Source: DATFGK01 sp046712825 (lineage in GTDB: Bacteria > Actinomycetota > AC-67). From it: a stretch of DNA of 30,235 bases. The stretch lies in assembly GCA_046712825.1 (NCBI GenBank), contig JBKKCR010000038.1, positions 1 to 30,235 of the forward strand. The letters run 5' to 3'. Under the pieces are notes generated by a model, which was not told the DNA's origin, searched no databases, and saw only the letters and a program-made list of their open reading frames with translations. Each line of letters begins with the position of its first letter. Within the stretch, counting starts at the first letter, position 1. The translations under genes were made by a program, and so were the position numbers. Of the stretch, positions 15,637 through 24,302 are shown piece by piece.

Positions 15637-16870
15637 GGGCTCGATCGAGGTTTCGGACATCTGGAAGCGGTTCCGGGCCGACCGCAAGGGTGCGCTGATG
15701 AAGGACCAGATCCGCCGCCTGCGCGCGAAGATGAAGGGTCGCGACCCCGGGTGGACCTGGGCGTTGCGTGACATCAACTTCTCGCTTGCACCGGGCAAGT
15801 CGCTCGGGATCGTGGGCGCGAACGGGTCCGGCAAGACGACGCTGCTGCGGGTGCTTTCCGGCGTGATGTACCCCTTCTCGGGCAAGGTCGAGGTGTCGGG
15901 TCGCGTCGGCGCCCTCATCGAGGTGCGGGCCGGCCTCCACCCAGATCTCACGGGACGCGAGAACATCTTCGTGTACGGCACGCTGCTCGGCCTGACCCGA
16001 AAAGCGGTGGCGAAGCGCTTCGACGAGATCGTCGAGTTCGCCGAGATCGAGGCGGCCGTAGACCGGCAGATGAAGCACTTCTCGAGTGGGATGCAGATGC
16101 GGCTCGGCTTCGCGATCGCGGCCTTCCTCGAGCCCGATCTGCTGATCGTGGACGAGATCCTCGCCGTCGGCGACGCTTCCTTCCAGCAGCGGTGCCTCGA
16201 CAGGATGCGTGCCGTGCTGACTCAAGGCACCACGCTCCTGTTCGTCTCGCACGACCTCGCAACCGTGGAGGCAACCTGCGAACGCACGATCTGGCTCCAC
16301 CGCGGCGCGATGCAGGCGGACGGGCCCACCACTGAAGTGCTGGGCGCCTATCGCCGCCAGGTCGAAGAGTTCGCGGAGTTCACCTCGCCGCGAGGCGGCG
16401 ACTTCCAGATCGTCGAAGCCGGCGTTACCACCGAACGCGGCGGCTGGCCGAGGACGCAAGAGCCCATGGAGATCCGCGTCGTCGTCGGAAAGAACGTCTC
16501 CGGTGGCGACGGGCAGGCGCAGGTGGTCATCGGCGTCACCGAGGGCACGGCGAACCCCATCTTCGCGCTCCGTCACGGAGTGGACCTGAGTGCCGGCAAC
16601 GCGGAGGTCCGCTGCCGCATCCCGAGGGTTCCGTTGCCGCGTGGCCGCTACTTCGTTTGGGCAGCGGTGTGGCGCACGGGCCGCGATGTGCTTCCCTGGC
16701 ATCCAATCGCGAAATTCGAGGTGGAGGGACAGGATCTCGATCAGGTGTTCCACTCGATCGTCCGGCTTTCTCCGGTGCACGTCGACGCCGAGTGGATCGT
16801 GGAGCCGATGAACGGACGCCGTGACAGCGCCGTCCGGCCGCTTGGTTCGGTGGATCGGAGCGGCGGGTGA
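15626..16870 (+). CDS. ABC glycan export ATPase with C-terminal carbohydrate-binding domain (Wzt-like)
   Basis: A 414-residue protein. The ATPase domain has Walker A GANGSGKTT (64-72), signature FSSGMQMRL (152-160), Walker B LLIVDE (172-177) and switch His209. Residues from about 250 to 400 form an extra beta-rich C-terminal domain like those of Wzt proteins that recognise the finished, capped end of the glycan. In systems with this domain, a terminal modification such as methylation signals chain completion and export; the methyltransferase and sulfotransferases further on are candidates for making that cap (inference). The ATG at 15626 overlaps the permease gene, and the stop overlaps the following GT2 start (GTGA), so the three are tightly coupled. 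Confidence 0.95.
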   Translation: MLPKGSIEVSDIWKRFRADRKGALMKDQIRRLRAKMKGRDPGWTWALRDINFSLAPGKSLGIVGANGSGKTTLLRVLSGVMYPFSGKVEVSGRVGALIEVRAGLHPDLTGRENIFVYGTLLGLTRKAVAKRFDEIVEFAEIEAAVDRQMKHFSSGMQMRLGFAIAAFLEPDLLIVDEILAVGDASFQQRCLDRMRAVLTQGTTLLFVSHDLATVEATCERTIWLHRGAMQADGPTTEVLGAYRRQVEEFAEFTSPRGGDFQIVEAGVTTERGGWPRTQEPMEIRVVVGKNVSGGDGQAQVVIGVTEGTANPIFALRHGVDLSAGNAEVRCRIPRVPLPRGRYFVWAAVWRTGRDVLPWHPIAKFEVEGQDLDQVFHSIVRLSPVHVDAEWIVEPMNGRRDSAVRPLGSVDRSGG

Positions 16871-17838
16871 GCCAACCGCGGCTGCTCGGTGTTCTGGTCA
16901 CGTTCCGGCGGCCGAAGGATCTGGAACGCAGCCTCGCCTCGCTGGCCACGCAGGACCGTGTGCTCGACCTGCTGGTCGTCGTCGACAACGGTCCCACGCC
17001 CGAAACCGAGGCGATCGTCGGCGCGGCTCTCGGCGCTTCGCGCGAGCCGGCAACCTACCTTCCCATGCCGGAGAACATTGGCTTCCCGGGCGGCCTCGCG
17101 GCCGGGATCGACCGGCTGTTCGAGACCGCGGACGACGATGACTGGGTGGTCGTGCTCGACGACGACGACCCTCCCGAAGAGCTCGACCTCTTCGGAGATC
17201 TCCTTCGCTTCGCCCAGGAGATGGTCGCGCGAGACTCGCGTACCGCGGCAGTCGGGATGCGCGGGGCACGTTTCGACACCCGTCGGGGGCTCCTGGTGCG
17301 CGTTCCGACCCGCGAGATCGAAGACGTGGTGCGCGTGGACTACATCGCCGGGAACGCGCTTCCGCTCTACCGTGTTGGAGCGCTCCGCGATGCCGGAACC
17401 TTCTCGCGGCCGCTGTTCTTCAGCCATGAGGAGCTCGACATCGGGCTCCGGCTCCAGCGCAAGGGCTACGCGCTCTACGCACACGGCGTTCGGTGGCGCG
17501 TTCGTCGCGGCGCGACCGCCCGCCCGGATGTGATCGAAGAGGAGCACTGGCGCGTCCTGGCGCCGAACTGGCGGAGCTACTACAGCCTCCGCAACGCCAT
17601 CTACATCATGCGCGCGAACGGTCGCAAAGGGGCCGCGCTGCGCATCACGTTCTCGCGGGGGCTGTTCAAGCCGCTCCTGAACCTGCCGGTCGCGCCGCGC
17701 GTGGCTTCGCGTGCGCTCGCGCTGAACGCTCGCGCGTGCGCCGACGCATGGCGTGGGAAACTCGGCCGCCGGGTGGAGCCCGACGTCTCACAGCCGCGGC
17801 CGAAGAAGATCACAACGCGATCGGCGGCGAGGAACTGA
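16867..17838 (+). CDS. GT2-family glycosyltransferase
   Basis: A 323-residue cytoplasmic GT-A enzyme. The N-terminus (LLGVLVTFRRPKDLERSLASL) and the VVVDNGPTPET segment are typical of GT2 enzymes related to rhamnosyl- and galactofuranosyl-transferases. An acidic metal/nucleotide-binding motif LDDDDPP occupies residues 97-103, and FFSHEELDIGLRL near 185-197 supplies the catalytic-base ED-type motif. There is no transmembrane helix. The C-terminal 80 residues are basic. The sugar donor cannot be read from sequence. The start is GTG 16867 within the stop of the ABC ATPase gene. Confidence 0.92.
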   Translation: MSQPRLLGVLVTFRRPKDLERSLASLATQDRVLDLLVVVDNGPTPETEAIVGAALGASREPATYLPMPENIGFPGGLAAGIDRLFETADDDDWVVVLDDDDPPEELDLFGDLLRFAQEMVARDSRTAAVGMRGARFDTRRGLLVRVPTREIEDVVRVDYIAGNALPLYRVGALRDAGTFSRPLFFSHEELDIGLRLQRKGYALYAHGVRWRVRRGATARPDVIEEEHWRVLAPNWRSYYSLRNAIYIMRANGRKGAALRITFSRGLFKPLLNLPVAPRVASRALALNARACADAWRGKLGRRVEPDVSQPRPKKITTRSAARN

Positions 17839-17890
17839 CGCGCTCCACCCAAACGTCTGCCACGAGGATCATCGCAAGGAGGGTTCAACG

Positions 17891-18790
17891 ATGAGGAACG
17901 AACAGGCCGTTGCACCTCCCCGGGCATCCCGGGTCGATGCAAAGGCCGGCATCCGTGAGGACATCGAGTTCATCGGGGCGGGCCCCGAACGGATCTTCTC
18001 GACGCTGCACGCCCCGGCCGGACAGGCGAAGGGCGCGGTTCTGCTGTGCTCGTCGATCCTCGCCGAGCTTCTCTCCGGCTATCAGGAGGAGGTCTGGCTC
18101 TGCCGCCTGCTCGCGGAGCAGGGCTTCGCGGTCGGCCGGTTCCATTACCGGGGGACGGGCCACAGCGACGGAGAGTCCGAGGACATCACCTACGAAGGTT
18201 TGGTGGAGGACGCTCGGATGGTCGCCGATCATCTTCGCGCGGAAACCGGCCTCGATCGGATCGGCGTGATCGGTACCCGCGTGGGAGCGGTAGTGGCCGC
18301 GTCGATCGTGTCCGCGCAGCCGGGCATGCCGCTCGCGCTCATCCAGCCCGTGCTAGATCTCGAGAAACTCTTCAAGGAGATGGGCCGGGCCCGCAAGATC
18401 AGCCTGATGAACGAGGAGGGTCGCTCGCCCGAGGACGGACCCCCCGAGGACATGTTCGCCGTGCTCGAGCGGGAGCGTTCGGTGGACGTGCTGGGCTACA
18501 CGCTCACCGAACCGATCTATCAGAGCTTGAGACCGCACAAGCTGATCGATGAGCTCGGACCGAATCCACGGCCCGTCCAGCTCATCGAGGTGGCGAAACG
18601 CAAGACGTTGAGCACCGAGTATCAGCGCTTCCTCGACGACCTCGCGGCCAAGGGCTGCGATACCGACGGGAAGCTCGTTTCGGATGAGATCGCATGGTGG
18701 TTCCACGACACCCGCCGGCATCTCATCCCCGAGATCGGCGAGGCGATCGTTCCATGGATGTCCGAACGCTTGGCGCAGGAGGGGAGATGA
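17891..18790 (+). CDS. Alpha/beta-hydrolase-fold protein resembling exosortase-A-associated hydrolase 2 (hydr2-like), nucleophile replaced by Arg
   Basis: A 299-residue alpha/beta-hydrolase fold protein. The oxyanion/strand segment RFHYRGTGHSDGESED (83-98) and the elbow position GTRVGA (128-133) are clear, but the nucleophile position is Arg130. As I recall, the exosortase-A-system hydrolase 2 family also carries a G-x-R-x-G motif there, so this looks like a conserved family trait rather than random decay. It may be a non-catalytic acyl-binding or scaffold partner of the next protein. ATG 17891 is preceded by AAGGAGGG at 7 bases, a strong site that begins a new translational block 52 bases after the GT2 gene. 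The stop overlaps the next start (ATGA), so the two hydrolase proteins are made together. Confidence 0.82.
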   Translation: MRNEQAVAPPRASRVDAKAGIREDIEFIGAGPERIFSTLHAPAGQAKGAVLLCSSILAELLSGYQEEVWLCRLLAEQGFAVGRFHYRGTGHSDGESEDITYEGLVEDARMVADHLRAETGLDRIGVIGTRVGAVVAASIVSAQPGMPLALIQPVLDLEKLFKEMGRARKISLMNEEGRSPEDGPPEDMFAVLERERSVDVLGYTLTEPIYQSLRPHKLIDELGPNPRPVQLIEVAKRKTLSTEYQRFLDDLAAKGCDTDGKLVSDEIAWWFHDTRRHLIPEIGEAIVPWMSERLAQEGR

Positions 18791-19716
18791 CGACGCTAGC
18801 GACGACCTACGACGAGACCCCCGTGTTCATCCCCGCCGACGGGAACAGCATCTTCGGCATTCTGACCCGGCCGAGCGTGAAACCCAACGGGGTTTGCGTC
18901 GTTCTGCTGCTCGGCGGAGTCTTCAGCCTCTCGATCACGCGGAACCGCCTGTCCGTCCGCCTCGCGCGAAGGCTGGCAGCGCAGGGCTATCACGTCTTCC
19001 GGATGGACTTCCACGGCGTGGGAGAGAGCACCGGCCCGTTCGAGGAGAGCAAGCTGGGGCAGCCCTGGGTGCAGGATCTCCGCGCGGCCATGGGCTGGCT
19101 GCGCGAGCAAGGTCAGGACAAGTTCGTTCTGCTCGGGCACTGCTTCGGCGGACGCACCTGCCTTGCAACCACTCCGGAGATCCCCGAGCTGCTTGGGATC
19201 GGACTCATGGTGGTTCCGGTTATGGACTACAACCACTTCGAGCTCGCGGTGAAGAACCGTTCGGAGCTCACCGCCGGGAAGTTCGTGAAGCGGGCGGCTC
19301 GAAAGACGGTGCTGCGGGGGATCTTCATCCCGCGACACCGGCGGCGTTACATGCACATCATCCGCGCCAAGCTCAAGCGCCGCACCGCGGGCGACGTGGA
19401 GCTGCCGTGGGGTCAGGCGAGCCCCTCGTACATGAAGTTCCTCTCGGGCTTGATCGATCGCCGCGTTCCGATCTTGATGGCGTTCGGAACCGAGTGCCTC
19501 GCGAGCGACTTCGACCGCGCGCGCGCCGGGAAGCTCGGGAAGCTCCTCAAGCGCGGCGAGGATCAGATCCAGCTTCACCGCTACGACCGCATGGCGCACG
19601 GCTTCCCCAACATCCAGACGCAGGAAGAGACCATGGATCTCATCGAGGAGTGGCTCGATCGCGTCGTGGTCCCGACATCGCCGAAGCTCGCCGCCGTTCA
19701 ACCGGCGACGGAATAA
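18787..19716 (+). CDS. Alpha/beta hydrolase with Cys nucleophile, resembling exosortase-A-associated hydrolase 1 (hydr1-like)
   Basis: A 309-residue alpha/beta hydrolase. Features in order are the N-terminal strand region with LLLGGVFSLSITRNRLSVRL, the MDFHGVGESTG segment (73-83), the elbow GHCFGG (117-122) with Cys119 as nucleophile, a basic lid-like insertion at about 170-200, and a C-terminal RMAHGFPN segment supplying the catalytic His. Dienelactone-hydrolase-type and, from memory, exosortase-associated hydrolase 1 enzymes use Cys at this point. It probably acts on an acyl thioester or ester, for example releasing or transferring an acyl group linked to the locus ACP (inference). ATG 18787 sits in the stop of the previous gene; the family sequence starts there rather than further upstream. 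Confidence 0.85.
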   Translation: MTTLATTYDETPVFIPADGNSIFGILTRPSVKPNGVCVVLLLGGVFSLSITRNRLSVRLARRLAAQGYHVFRMDFHGVGESTGPFEESKLGQPWVQDLRAAMGWLREQGQDKFVLLGHCFGGRTCLATTPEIPELLGIGLMVVPVMDYNHFELAVKNRSELTAGKFVKRAARKTVLRGIFIPRHRRRYMHIIRAKLKRRTAGDVELPWGQASPSYMKFLSGLIDRRVPILMAFGTECLASDFDRARAGKLGKLLKRGEDQIQLHRYDRMAHGFPNIQTQEETMDLIEEWLDRVVVPTSPKLAAVQPATE

Positions 19717-19732
19717 AGGATCGGCGGGAGAT

Positions 19733-20617
19733 GTGATGGCGCCTAGGTCGTCGGCGGCTTCGGGGCGGCTGCCCGACTTCGTCATCATCGGTGCGATGCG
19801 GGCCGGCTCAACGACTCTGGCGCGTGCCGTCGGCGCCCATCCCGGCGTGTTCATGCCCGCGAAGAAGGAGCTGCACTTCTTCGATTGGAACTTTGATCGC
19901 GGAACGGACTGGTACCGCGAGCAGTTCCACGGAGCCTCGGCCGGCGACGTCGCCGGTGAGGCGACGCCGATCTACATCGTCTACCGCGATGCGATGGAGC
20001 GGCTCGCCGCCACCTGCCCCGAGTCGCGGCTGATCGCGGTCCTGCGGGATCCGTCCTCCCGCGCGTACTCGCACTACTGGTACAACCGGATGCTCGGCTT
20101 CGAGCCGCTGTCATTCCGGGAAGCGCTGGCCGCCGAGCAGGGCCGGCCGGCGAAGACCCCCGACCGGCGGACCTTCGACTACGTGGAACGCGGGCGCTAC
20201 CTGCCGCAGCTGCTCCGGGTTTGCGAGCTGTTCCCGCGCGGATCTTTGCACGTCCTCTTGCTCGAGGATCTGAACCGAGCGGAGGCGGAGAGCTACCGAT
20301 CGGTCTTCCGGTTCCTCGGGGTCGACGATACGTTCGTGCCCGGCAACGCCGGGCAGACCCTCAACAGCCACGCCGAGTACCGGTCGAAAGCCGTCGCGAA
20401 GGTTTCGCGCGCGCTACCGGACCCGCTCCGCCGATTGACGCGCCGCCTGAACCGTAAGGACGTCCGCTATCCGCCGATGGACGCCGACGTCCGCCGCGAG
20501 CTCGACGAGCGCTTCGCCGACGACAATCGCGCGCTGGCCGAGTGGCTCGGGCGCGACCTGACCGGCTGGGGAAGGACCATCGCTTCTCCCGTTACGCGTC
20601 CGGCAGGAGCGGAGTGA
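19733..20617 (+). CDS. PAPS-dependent sulfotransferase
   Basis: A 294-residue soluble sulfotransferase. The 5'-phosphosulfate loop is IIGAMRAGSTTLA (18-30), and the 3'-phosphate motif is AVLRDPSSRAYSHYWY (102-117) with the conserved Arg and Ser. The KELHFFDW segment (45-52) is found in heparan-sulfate-type and bacterial carbohydrate sulfotransferases. It likely transfers sulfate from PAPS to a hydroxyl or amino group of the glycan or its lipid part. No PAPS synthesis genes are in the window. Start at GTG 19733 or ATG 19736, after the purine-rich GGCGGGAG. The stop overlaps GTG 20614 of the next gene. Confidence 0.92.
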   Translation: MMAPRSSAASGRLPDFVIIGAMRAGSTTLARAVGAHPGVFMPAKKELHFFDWNFDRGTDWYREQFHGASAGDVAGEATPIYIVYRDAMERLAATCPESRLIAVLRDPSSRAYSHYWYNRMLGFEPLSFREALAAEQGRPAKTPDRRTFDYVERGRYLPQLLRVCELFPRGSLHVLLLEDLNRAEAESYRSVFRFLGVDDTFVPGNAGQTLNSHAEYRSKAVAKVSRALPDPLRRLTRRLNRKDVRYPPMDADVRRELDERFADDNRALAEWLGRDLTGWGRTIASPVTRPAGAE

Positions 20618-21684
20618 CCATGGTGGGTTCGCAGCCGAACCCTCGGCGGGTGCTGATCGTCGGGGCCGGCAAGCGGGTCGAGGAAGCGATCGTCCCGGCG
20701 TTGATCGGACTCGGCGACGCGGCCGAGATCGTCGGCATCTGGGCGCGCTCCAGCCGGAAGATCGCCTTGTACGGCGGGGAGTTCACCGTCCAGACGGAGG
20801 CGAGCCCCGACGCGTTCGACCTTTCATCGGTCGACACGGTGATCGTCGCCGTCACGCGCTCGCAGGTGCCGTCGGTGCTGGGGCAGCTTTCCCGATCCGA
20901 TACGAGCCACATCGCGCTGATGCTCGACACGCCGGTGCTGGACCCGGGCGACCTCGGCGCGACTCGCTCCTTCAAGCGCTTCCGGCGAGTCGTGTGCACG
21001 GAGGATTCGATCGCGTTGCCGCCGATCGCAGCAGCGAAGCGGCTGATCGACGAGGGAGCCGTCGGGCAACTGCGCTCGGTGCAGCTGTTCCACAGTGGAT
21101 GGCGCAATCACGCTCTGGCCTCGATGCGGTATCTCACCGGCATGCGAATGCCGTCGCGCATCTCGGTGCGTGCCTGGAACCCGAAGTGGAGCGAGACCCG
21201 CGTCCGATTCGCCGGCGGGGTACGAGCAAGCGTGGTGCAGCCCCACATCCACGGGAACGGCCGGGTCTTGGTGGTGGGCGAGCGAGGCGCGATCGTGGAC
21301 TACCGGACCGACCGTGCCGAAGCGGTCGAGATCGGCTATCTGATCGAGGATGGGATCTATCGAGGTCTCACGGTGCGGGGAGAGCAGGTCGGCTCCGAGC
21401 TCGATCGCCGCTTCTTCGAGAACGTTTCCCGAACGGGTATCCCCGAGATGACGCTCGACAACCAATTCAAGATCCGCGGGGTCATGGAGCTGATCGCGGG
21501 CGTGCACGACGAGCGCTCGGGAGTCTCCTACGATCCGTGGGACGCGATCTATGATCATCAGTGCATGCGGCTGGCGGAGCGGCTTCCGGCGTTCTTGGAC
21601 GTCAGGCTCCCCGGACGGCGCTCGCTGTTCGGCGCCTCCCTCCGCGCCGCCGCTCGGGTCGGCCGCAGCGGCCGGAGCGCGTAG
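20614..21684 (+). CDS. Gfo/Idh/MocA-like protein lacking the usual EKP motif
   Basis: About 356 residues with an N-terminal Rossmann start RVLIVGAGKRVEEAIVPAL and a typical Gfo/Idh strand order (DTVIVAVTRSQVPSVL, then a short HIALMLDTPVLDP segment, then IAAAKRLIDEGAVGQLRSVQLF). In active members the segment after the Rossmann fold carries Glu-Lys-Pro with the catalytic Lys; here it reads LDTPV, so that Lys is missing. The C-terminal alpha/beta domain looks intact. It may be an inactive relative, or act on an unusual substrate. GTG 20614 overlaps the sulfotransferase stop; ATG 20620 is an alternative. The GMC oxidoreductase gene follows after 2 bases, suggesting a functional pair. Confidence 0.8.
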   Translation: MTMVGSQPNPRRVLIVGAGKRVEEAIVPALIGLGDAAEIVGIWARSSRKIALYGGEFTVQTEASPDAFDLSSVDTVIVAVTRSQVPSVLGQLSRSDTSHIALMLDTPVLDPGDLGATRSFKRFRRVVCTEDSIALPPIAAAKRLIDEGAVGQLRSVQLFHSGWRNHALASMRYLTGMRMPSRISVRAWNPKWSETRVRFAGGVRASVVQPHIHGNGRVLVVGERGAIVDYRTDRAEAVEIGYLIEDGIYRGLTVRGEQVGSELDRRFFENVSRTGIPEMTLDNQFKIRGVMELIAGVHDERSGVSYDPWDAIYDHQCMRLAERLPAFLDVRLPGRRSLFGASLRAAARVGRSGRSA

Positions 21685-21686
21685 CC

Positions 21687-23291
21687 GTGTTCCGCGACGC
21701 GCGAACCGTGGAGGACGAAGCCGTCCTCGAAACCGACGTCTGCATCGTCGGCACCGGGGCGGCCGGCGTGACGTGCGCGGCCGAACTCAAGAACACCGGC
21801 CGGCGCGTGCTCGTGGTGGAGGCCGGAGGGCTCAAGCCGGACTCGGCCACCGAGGCGCTGAACGAGTTCGAGTCCGCCGGCATGGCGGTGCCCGTCACGT
21901 CCCGCGAGCGGCGCTTCGGCGGAACGACCAACTCGTGGTGGGGGAAGGTAGCGCTCCTCGACGAGTCGGATTTCGTGGGCCGCGATTGGCTCCCGGGCTC
22001 CGGCTGGCCGGTGAGCCGCACCGAGCTGTTTCCTTTCTATCGTCGTGCGTGCGATCTGCTGAGGATCCCGGATCTGAGCCGGTTCGATCCCGCGGCCGCG
22101 TTCGGCGGCAAACGTCCGAGGCTCGTCGGCGACGGCCTCGAGCACAAGGCATTCTTCTGGACGCGGGACGCGCTGAACTTCGGCTCGCACTACCGTCGCG
22201 CCGTCGCCGGTTCAGCGAACATCTCGACCCTGCTCCACGCGAACATCACCGAGGTCTGCCTGGACGAGGGCGGCCGCGTGGATCGGCTCGCCGTGGCGAC
22301 CGTGAACGGACGGAGGTTCTGGATCCGTCCGGCGATCGTGATCCTCGCGTGCGGCGGGATCGAGAACGCCCGGCTGCTCCTCGCGTCGAGGTCGCGAAGC
22401 CCGGCGGGGGTCGGGAACGACGCGGGTCTCGTCGGCCGCTACTACATGGATCATCCGCGCGGTCCCTCGGGGATCGTCGAGGCGTCGCCGGAGATGTCGG
22501 CACTGTCGCCGGCCTACTGGTCGGGAAAGCGATCGGGCCCCGTCCGGTTCCGTTTGGGCGTCGGCCTCTCGCCGGCGGCGCAGGCCGAGAAGCAGGTGCT
22601 CAACTCGTACGTGAACCTGAACCCTATCTACGGCGGGGCCGCGGTCGCGGCGATCCGGAACCTTTACCGGCGGCGCACGGCGGCGTTGCGGGACCGGTCG
22701 CTCCTCCGCTCGCTCGTCACCGGCGTCCCTGATGTTGCACGCTACTTCGCGTTCAAGCGGTACGGACGCGGCAGCGTCCAGACGCTCGCTATCGAGAACT
22801 TCATGGAGCAGGAGCCACGCCACGCGAACGCGGTGACGCTGTCGGATAGTCGAGATCAGTTCGGGTACCCCCTCGCCCGCGTCGCCTGGTCGCTCTCGGA
22901 ACGCGATCGTCGCAGCCTTCGGGTGCTGCACGAGACGCTCGATGAGGCGCTTCGCCGGCGCGGGATGGGCCGCCTCCGCACGCCGCTGCTTTCCGATTCC
23001 GAGGACGGGTGGCCGGTAGCCAATGACGCCGCGCACCACATCGGCACGACGCGGATGGGAGCGAGCCCCAAGACGTCGGTGGTGGATGGGTCGTGCCGTG
23101 TGCACGGCATCGAGAATCTCTACGTCGCCGGAAGCTCGGTCTTCCCCACCGGTGGCTCGGCGAACCCGACGCTGACGATCATGGCGCTCGCCGCGCGTCT
23201 TGCGGATCACGTGCGCTCGAGGCTCGACGGCACGATCAGGGTGCGACCGGCGGACGGCGCGGTCGGCGCTTCACAGGAGAAAACGGCATGA
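21687..23291 (+). CDS. GMC-family FAD-dependent oxidoreductase
   Basis: A 534-residue flavoenzyme. The N-terminal FAD motif is VCIVGTGAAGVTCA (18-31) with the strand-2 Glu45 (VLVVEAGG); the FGGTTNSWWG segment (about 75-84) binds FAD. The C-terminal GMC domain has H450/H451 in AHHIGTTRMG, followed by NLYVAGSSVFPTGGSANPTLT with Asn493, giving the usual His/Asn active site. It probably oxidises an alcohol, possibly a sugar or polyol hydroxyl, in maturing the glycan. There is no signal peptide, so it acts in the cytoplasm. The start is taken as GTG 21687, 2 bases after the previous stop; upstream in-frame codons overlap the neighbour. Its stop overlaps ATG 23288 of the second sulfotransferase. 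Confidence 0.92.
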   Translation: MFRDARTVEDEAVLETDVCIVGTGAAGVTCAAELKNTGRRVLVVEAGGLKPDSATEALNEFESAGMAVPVTSRERRFGGTTNSWWGKVALLDESDFVGRDWLPGSGWPVSRTELFPFYRRACDLLRIPDLSRFDPAAAFGGKRPRLVGDGLEHKAFFWTRDALNFGSHYRRAVAGSANISTLLHANITEVCLDEGGRVDRLAVATVNGRRFWIRPAIVILACGGIENARLLLASRSRSPAGVGNDAGLVGRYYMDHPRGPSGIVEASPEMSALSPAYWSGKRSGPVRFRLGVGLSPAAQAEKQVLNSYVNLNPIYGGAAVAAIRNLYRRRTAALRDRSLLRSLVTGVPDVARYFAFKRYGRGSVQTLAIENFMEQEPRHANAVTLSDSRDQFGYPLARVAWSLSERDRRSLRVLHETLDEALRRRGMGRLRTPLLSDSEDGWPVANDAAHHIGTTRMGASPKTSVVDGSCRVHGIENLYVAGSSVFPTGGSANPTLTIMALAARLADHVRSRLDGTIRVRPADGAVGASQEKTA

Positions 23292-24295
23292 CCACCACCA
23301 GCCCATCCGTCACCTCAGGATCCGGGGTCGCGTTGCCACCGTTCCCGTTCTTCGTCGGCTGCGGTCGTTCGGGGACGTCGTTGCTCCGTGCGATCTTCGA
23401 CTCCCATCGCGAGATGAACGTCCCCTACGACACCCACTTCATCCTGTACCTCGCCGACCGGCGGAGCCGATACGAGCAGCGGGGCGGGTTCGCCGTCGAT
23501 GCGTTCGTCGACGACCTCGCGAGTCAGTACGACTTCAAGCGCTGGGTCATCGGCATCGAGGACATCCGGAACGATCTGCGCGCCGGGCCCCCGGCGGACT
23601 ACGCGGAAGCGATCCGGCGGATCTTCCGGCTGAGCGCTTCCCGTGAAGGCAAGCCCCGCTACGGCAACAAGTCACCGGTTCACGTGCGCGAGATCGGGAC
23701 CCTGGGGAAGTTGTTCCCCGACGCGCGCTTCGTGCACATCCTGCGGGACGGACGCGACGTCGCGCTCTCGTACTTGAACGTGACGTTCGGTCCGTCCACG
23801 GTCGAGGCCGCTGCTTTGCGCTGGAAGCGCCACGTGCGAAGCGGAAGGGCCGCGGGAGCTGGCTTGGGAGCGGCCCGATACCGTGAGGTCCATTACGAGA
23901 AGCTCCTGGAAGACCCCGAGATGGTCACGCGCGATCTGTGTACGTTCCTGGACGTGCCGTTCGAGGAGTCGATGCTCCGCTACTACGAACGGACCGCCGA
24001 GCTCCACGCCGGCAAGGACACGCCGAACCACCATCGCAACCTCGCGCTTCCCCCGACGAAAGGGCTGCGCGACTGGCGGCAGGAGATGTCCCCCGACGAC
24101 GTTCGGATCTTCGAGACGATCGCGGGAGAGCTCCTCACCGAGCTCGGCTACGAGCGAGCGTTCCCCGAGATCAGGCTCGCCCCTAAGCTTCGGGCAGGGA
24201 CGCGGATCGCATCCGAGGGCCTCCGGCGGGGGTGGCGCATGGCTCGCGGACGGAACCGGCTCACTGGAAAGAAGCGAGTGAAGGGTCCGCGCTGA
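23288..24295 (+). CDS. Second sulfotransferase (Sulfotransfer_3-like)
   Basis: A 335-residue protein with a 5'-phosphosulfate loop FFVGCGRSGTSLLRAIFDSH (21-40) and a 3'-phosphate motif FVHILRDGRDVALSYLN (148-164). The GNKSPVHV segment (126-133) is typical of this family. It is clearly different from the first sulfotransferase in the locus (different loop sequences and length), so the product may be sulfated at two positions or on two components. The C-terminus is Arg/Lys-rich. ATG 23288 overlaps the GMC stop. The next gene is convergent, with its stop only 7 bases away. Confidence 0.92.
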   Translation: MTTTSPSVTSGSGVALPPFPFFVGCGRSGTSLLRAIFDSHREMNVPYDTHFILYLADRRSRYEQRGGFAVDAFVDDLASQYDFKRWVIGIEDIRNDLRAGPPADYAEAIRRIFRLSASREGKPRYGNKSPVHVREIGTLGKLFPDARFVHILRDGRDVALSYLNVTFGPSTVEAAALRWKRHVRSGRAAGAGLGAARYREVHYEKLLEDPEMVTRDLCTFLDVPFEESMLRYYERTAELHAGKDTPNHHRNLALPPTKGLRDWRQEMSPDDVRIFETIAGELLTELGYERAFPEIRLAPKLRAGTRIASEGLRRGWRMARGRNRLTGKKRVKGPR

Positions 24296-24302
24296 GAAGG
24301 CG

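Noticed and set aside
15599..16780. 393-codon minus-strand frame antisense to the Wzt gene
   Set aside because: The plus strand has all ABC ATPase motifs; the antisense product is low-complexity, His/Arg/Asp-rich.
22212..23210. Minus-strand frame antisense to the GMC oxidoreductase
   Set aside because: Arg-rich shadow; the GMC active-site motifs are on the plus strand.
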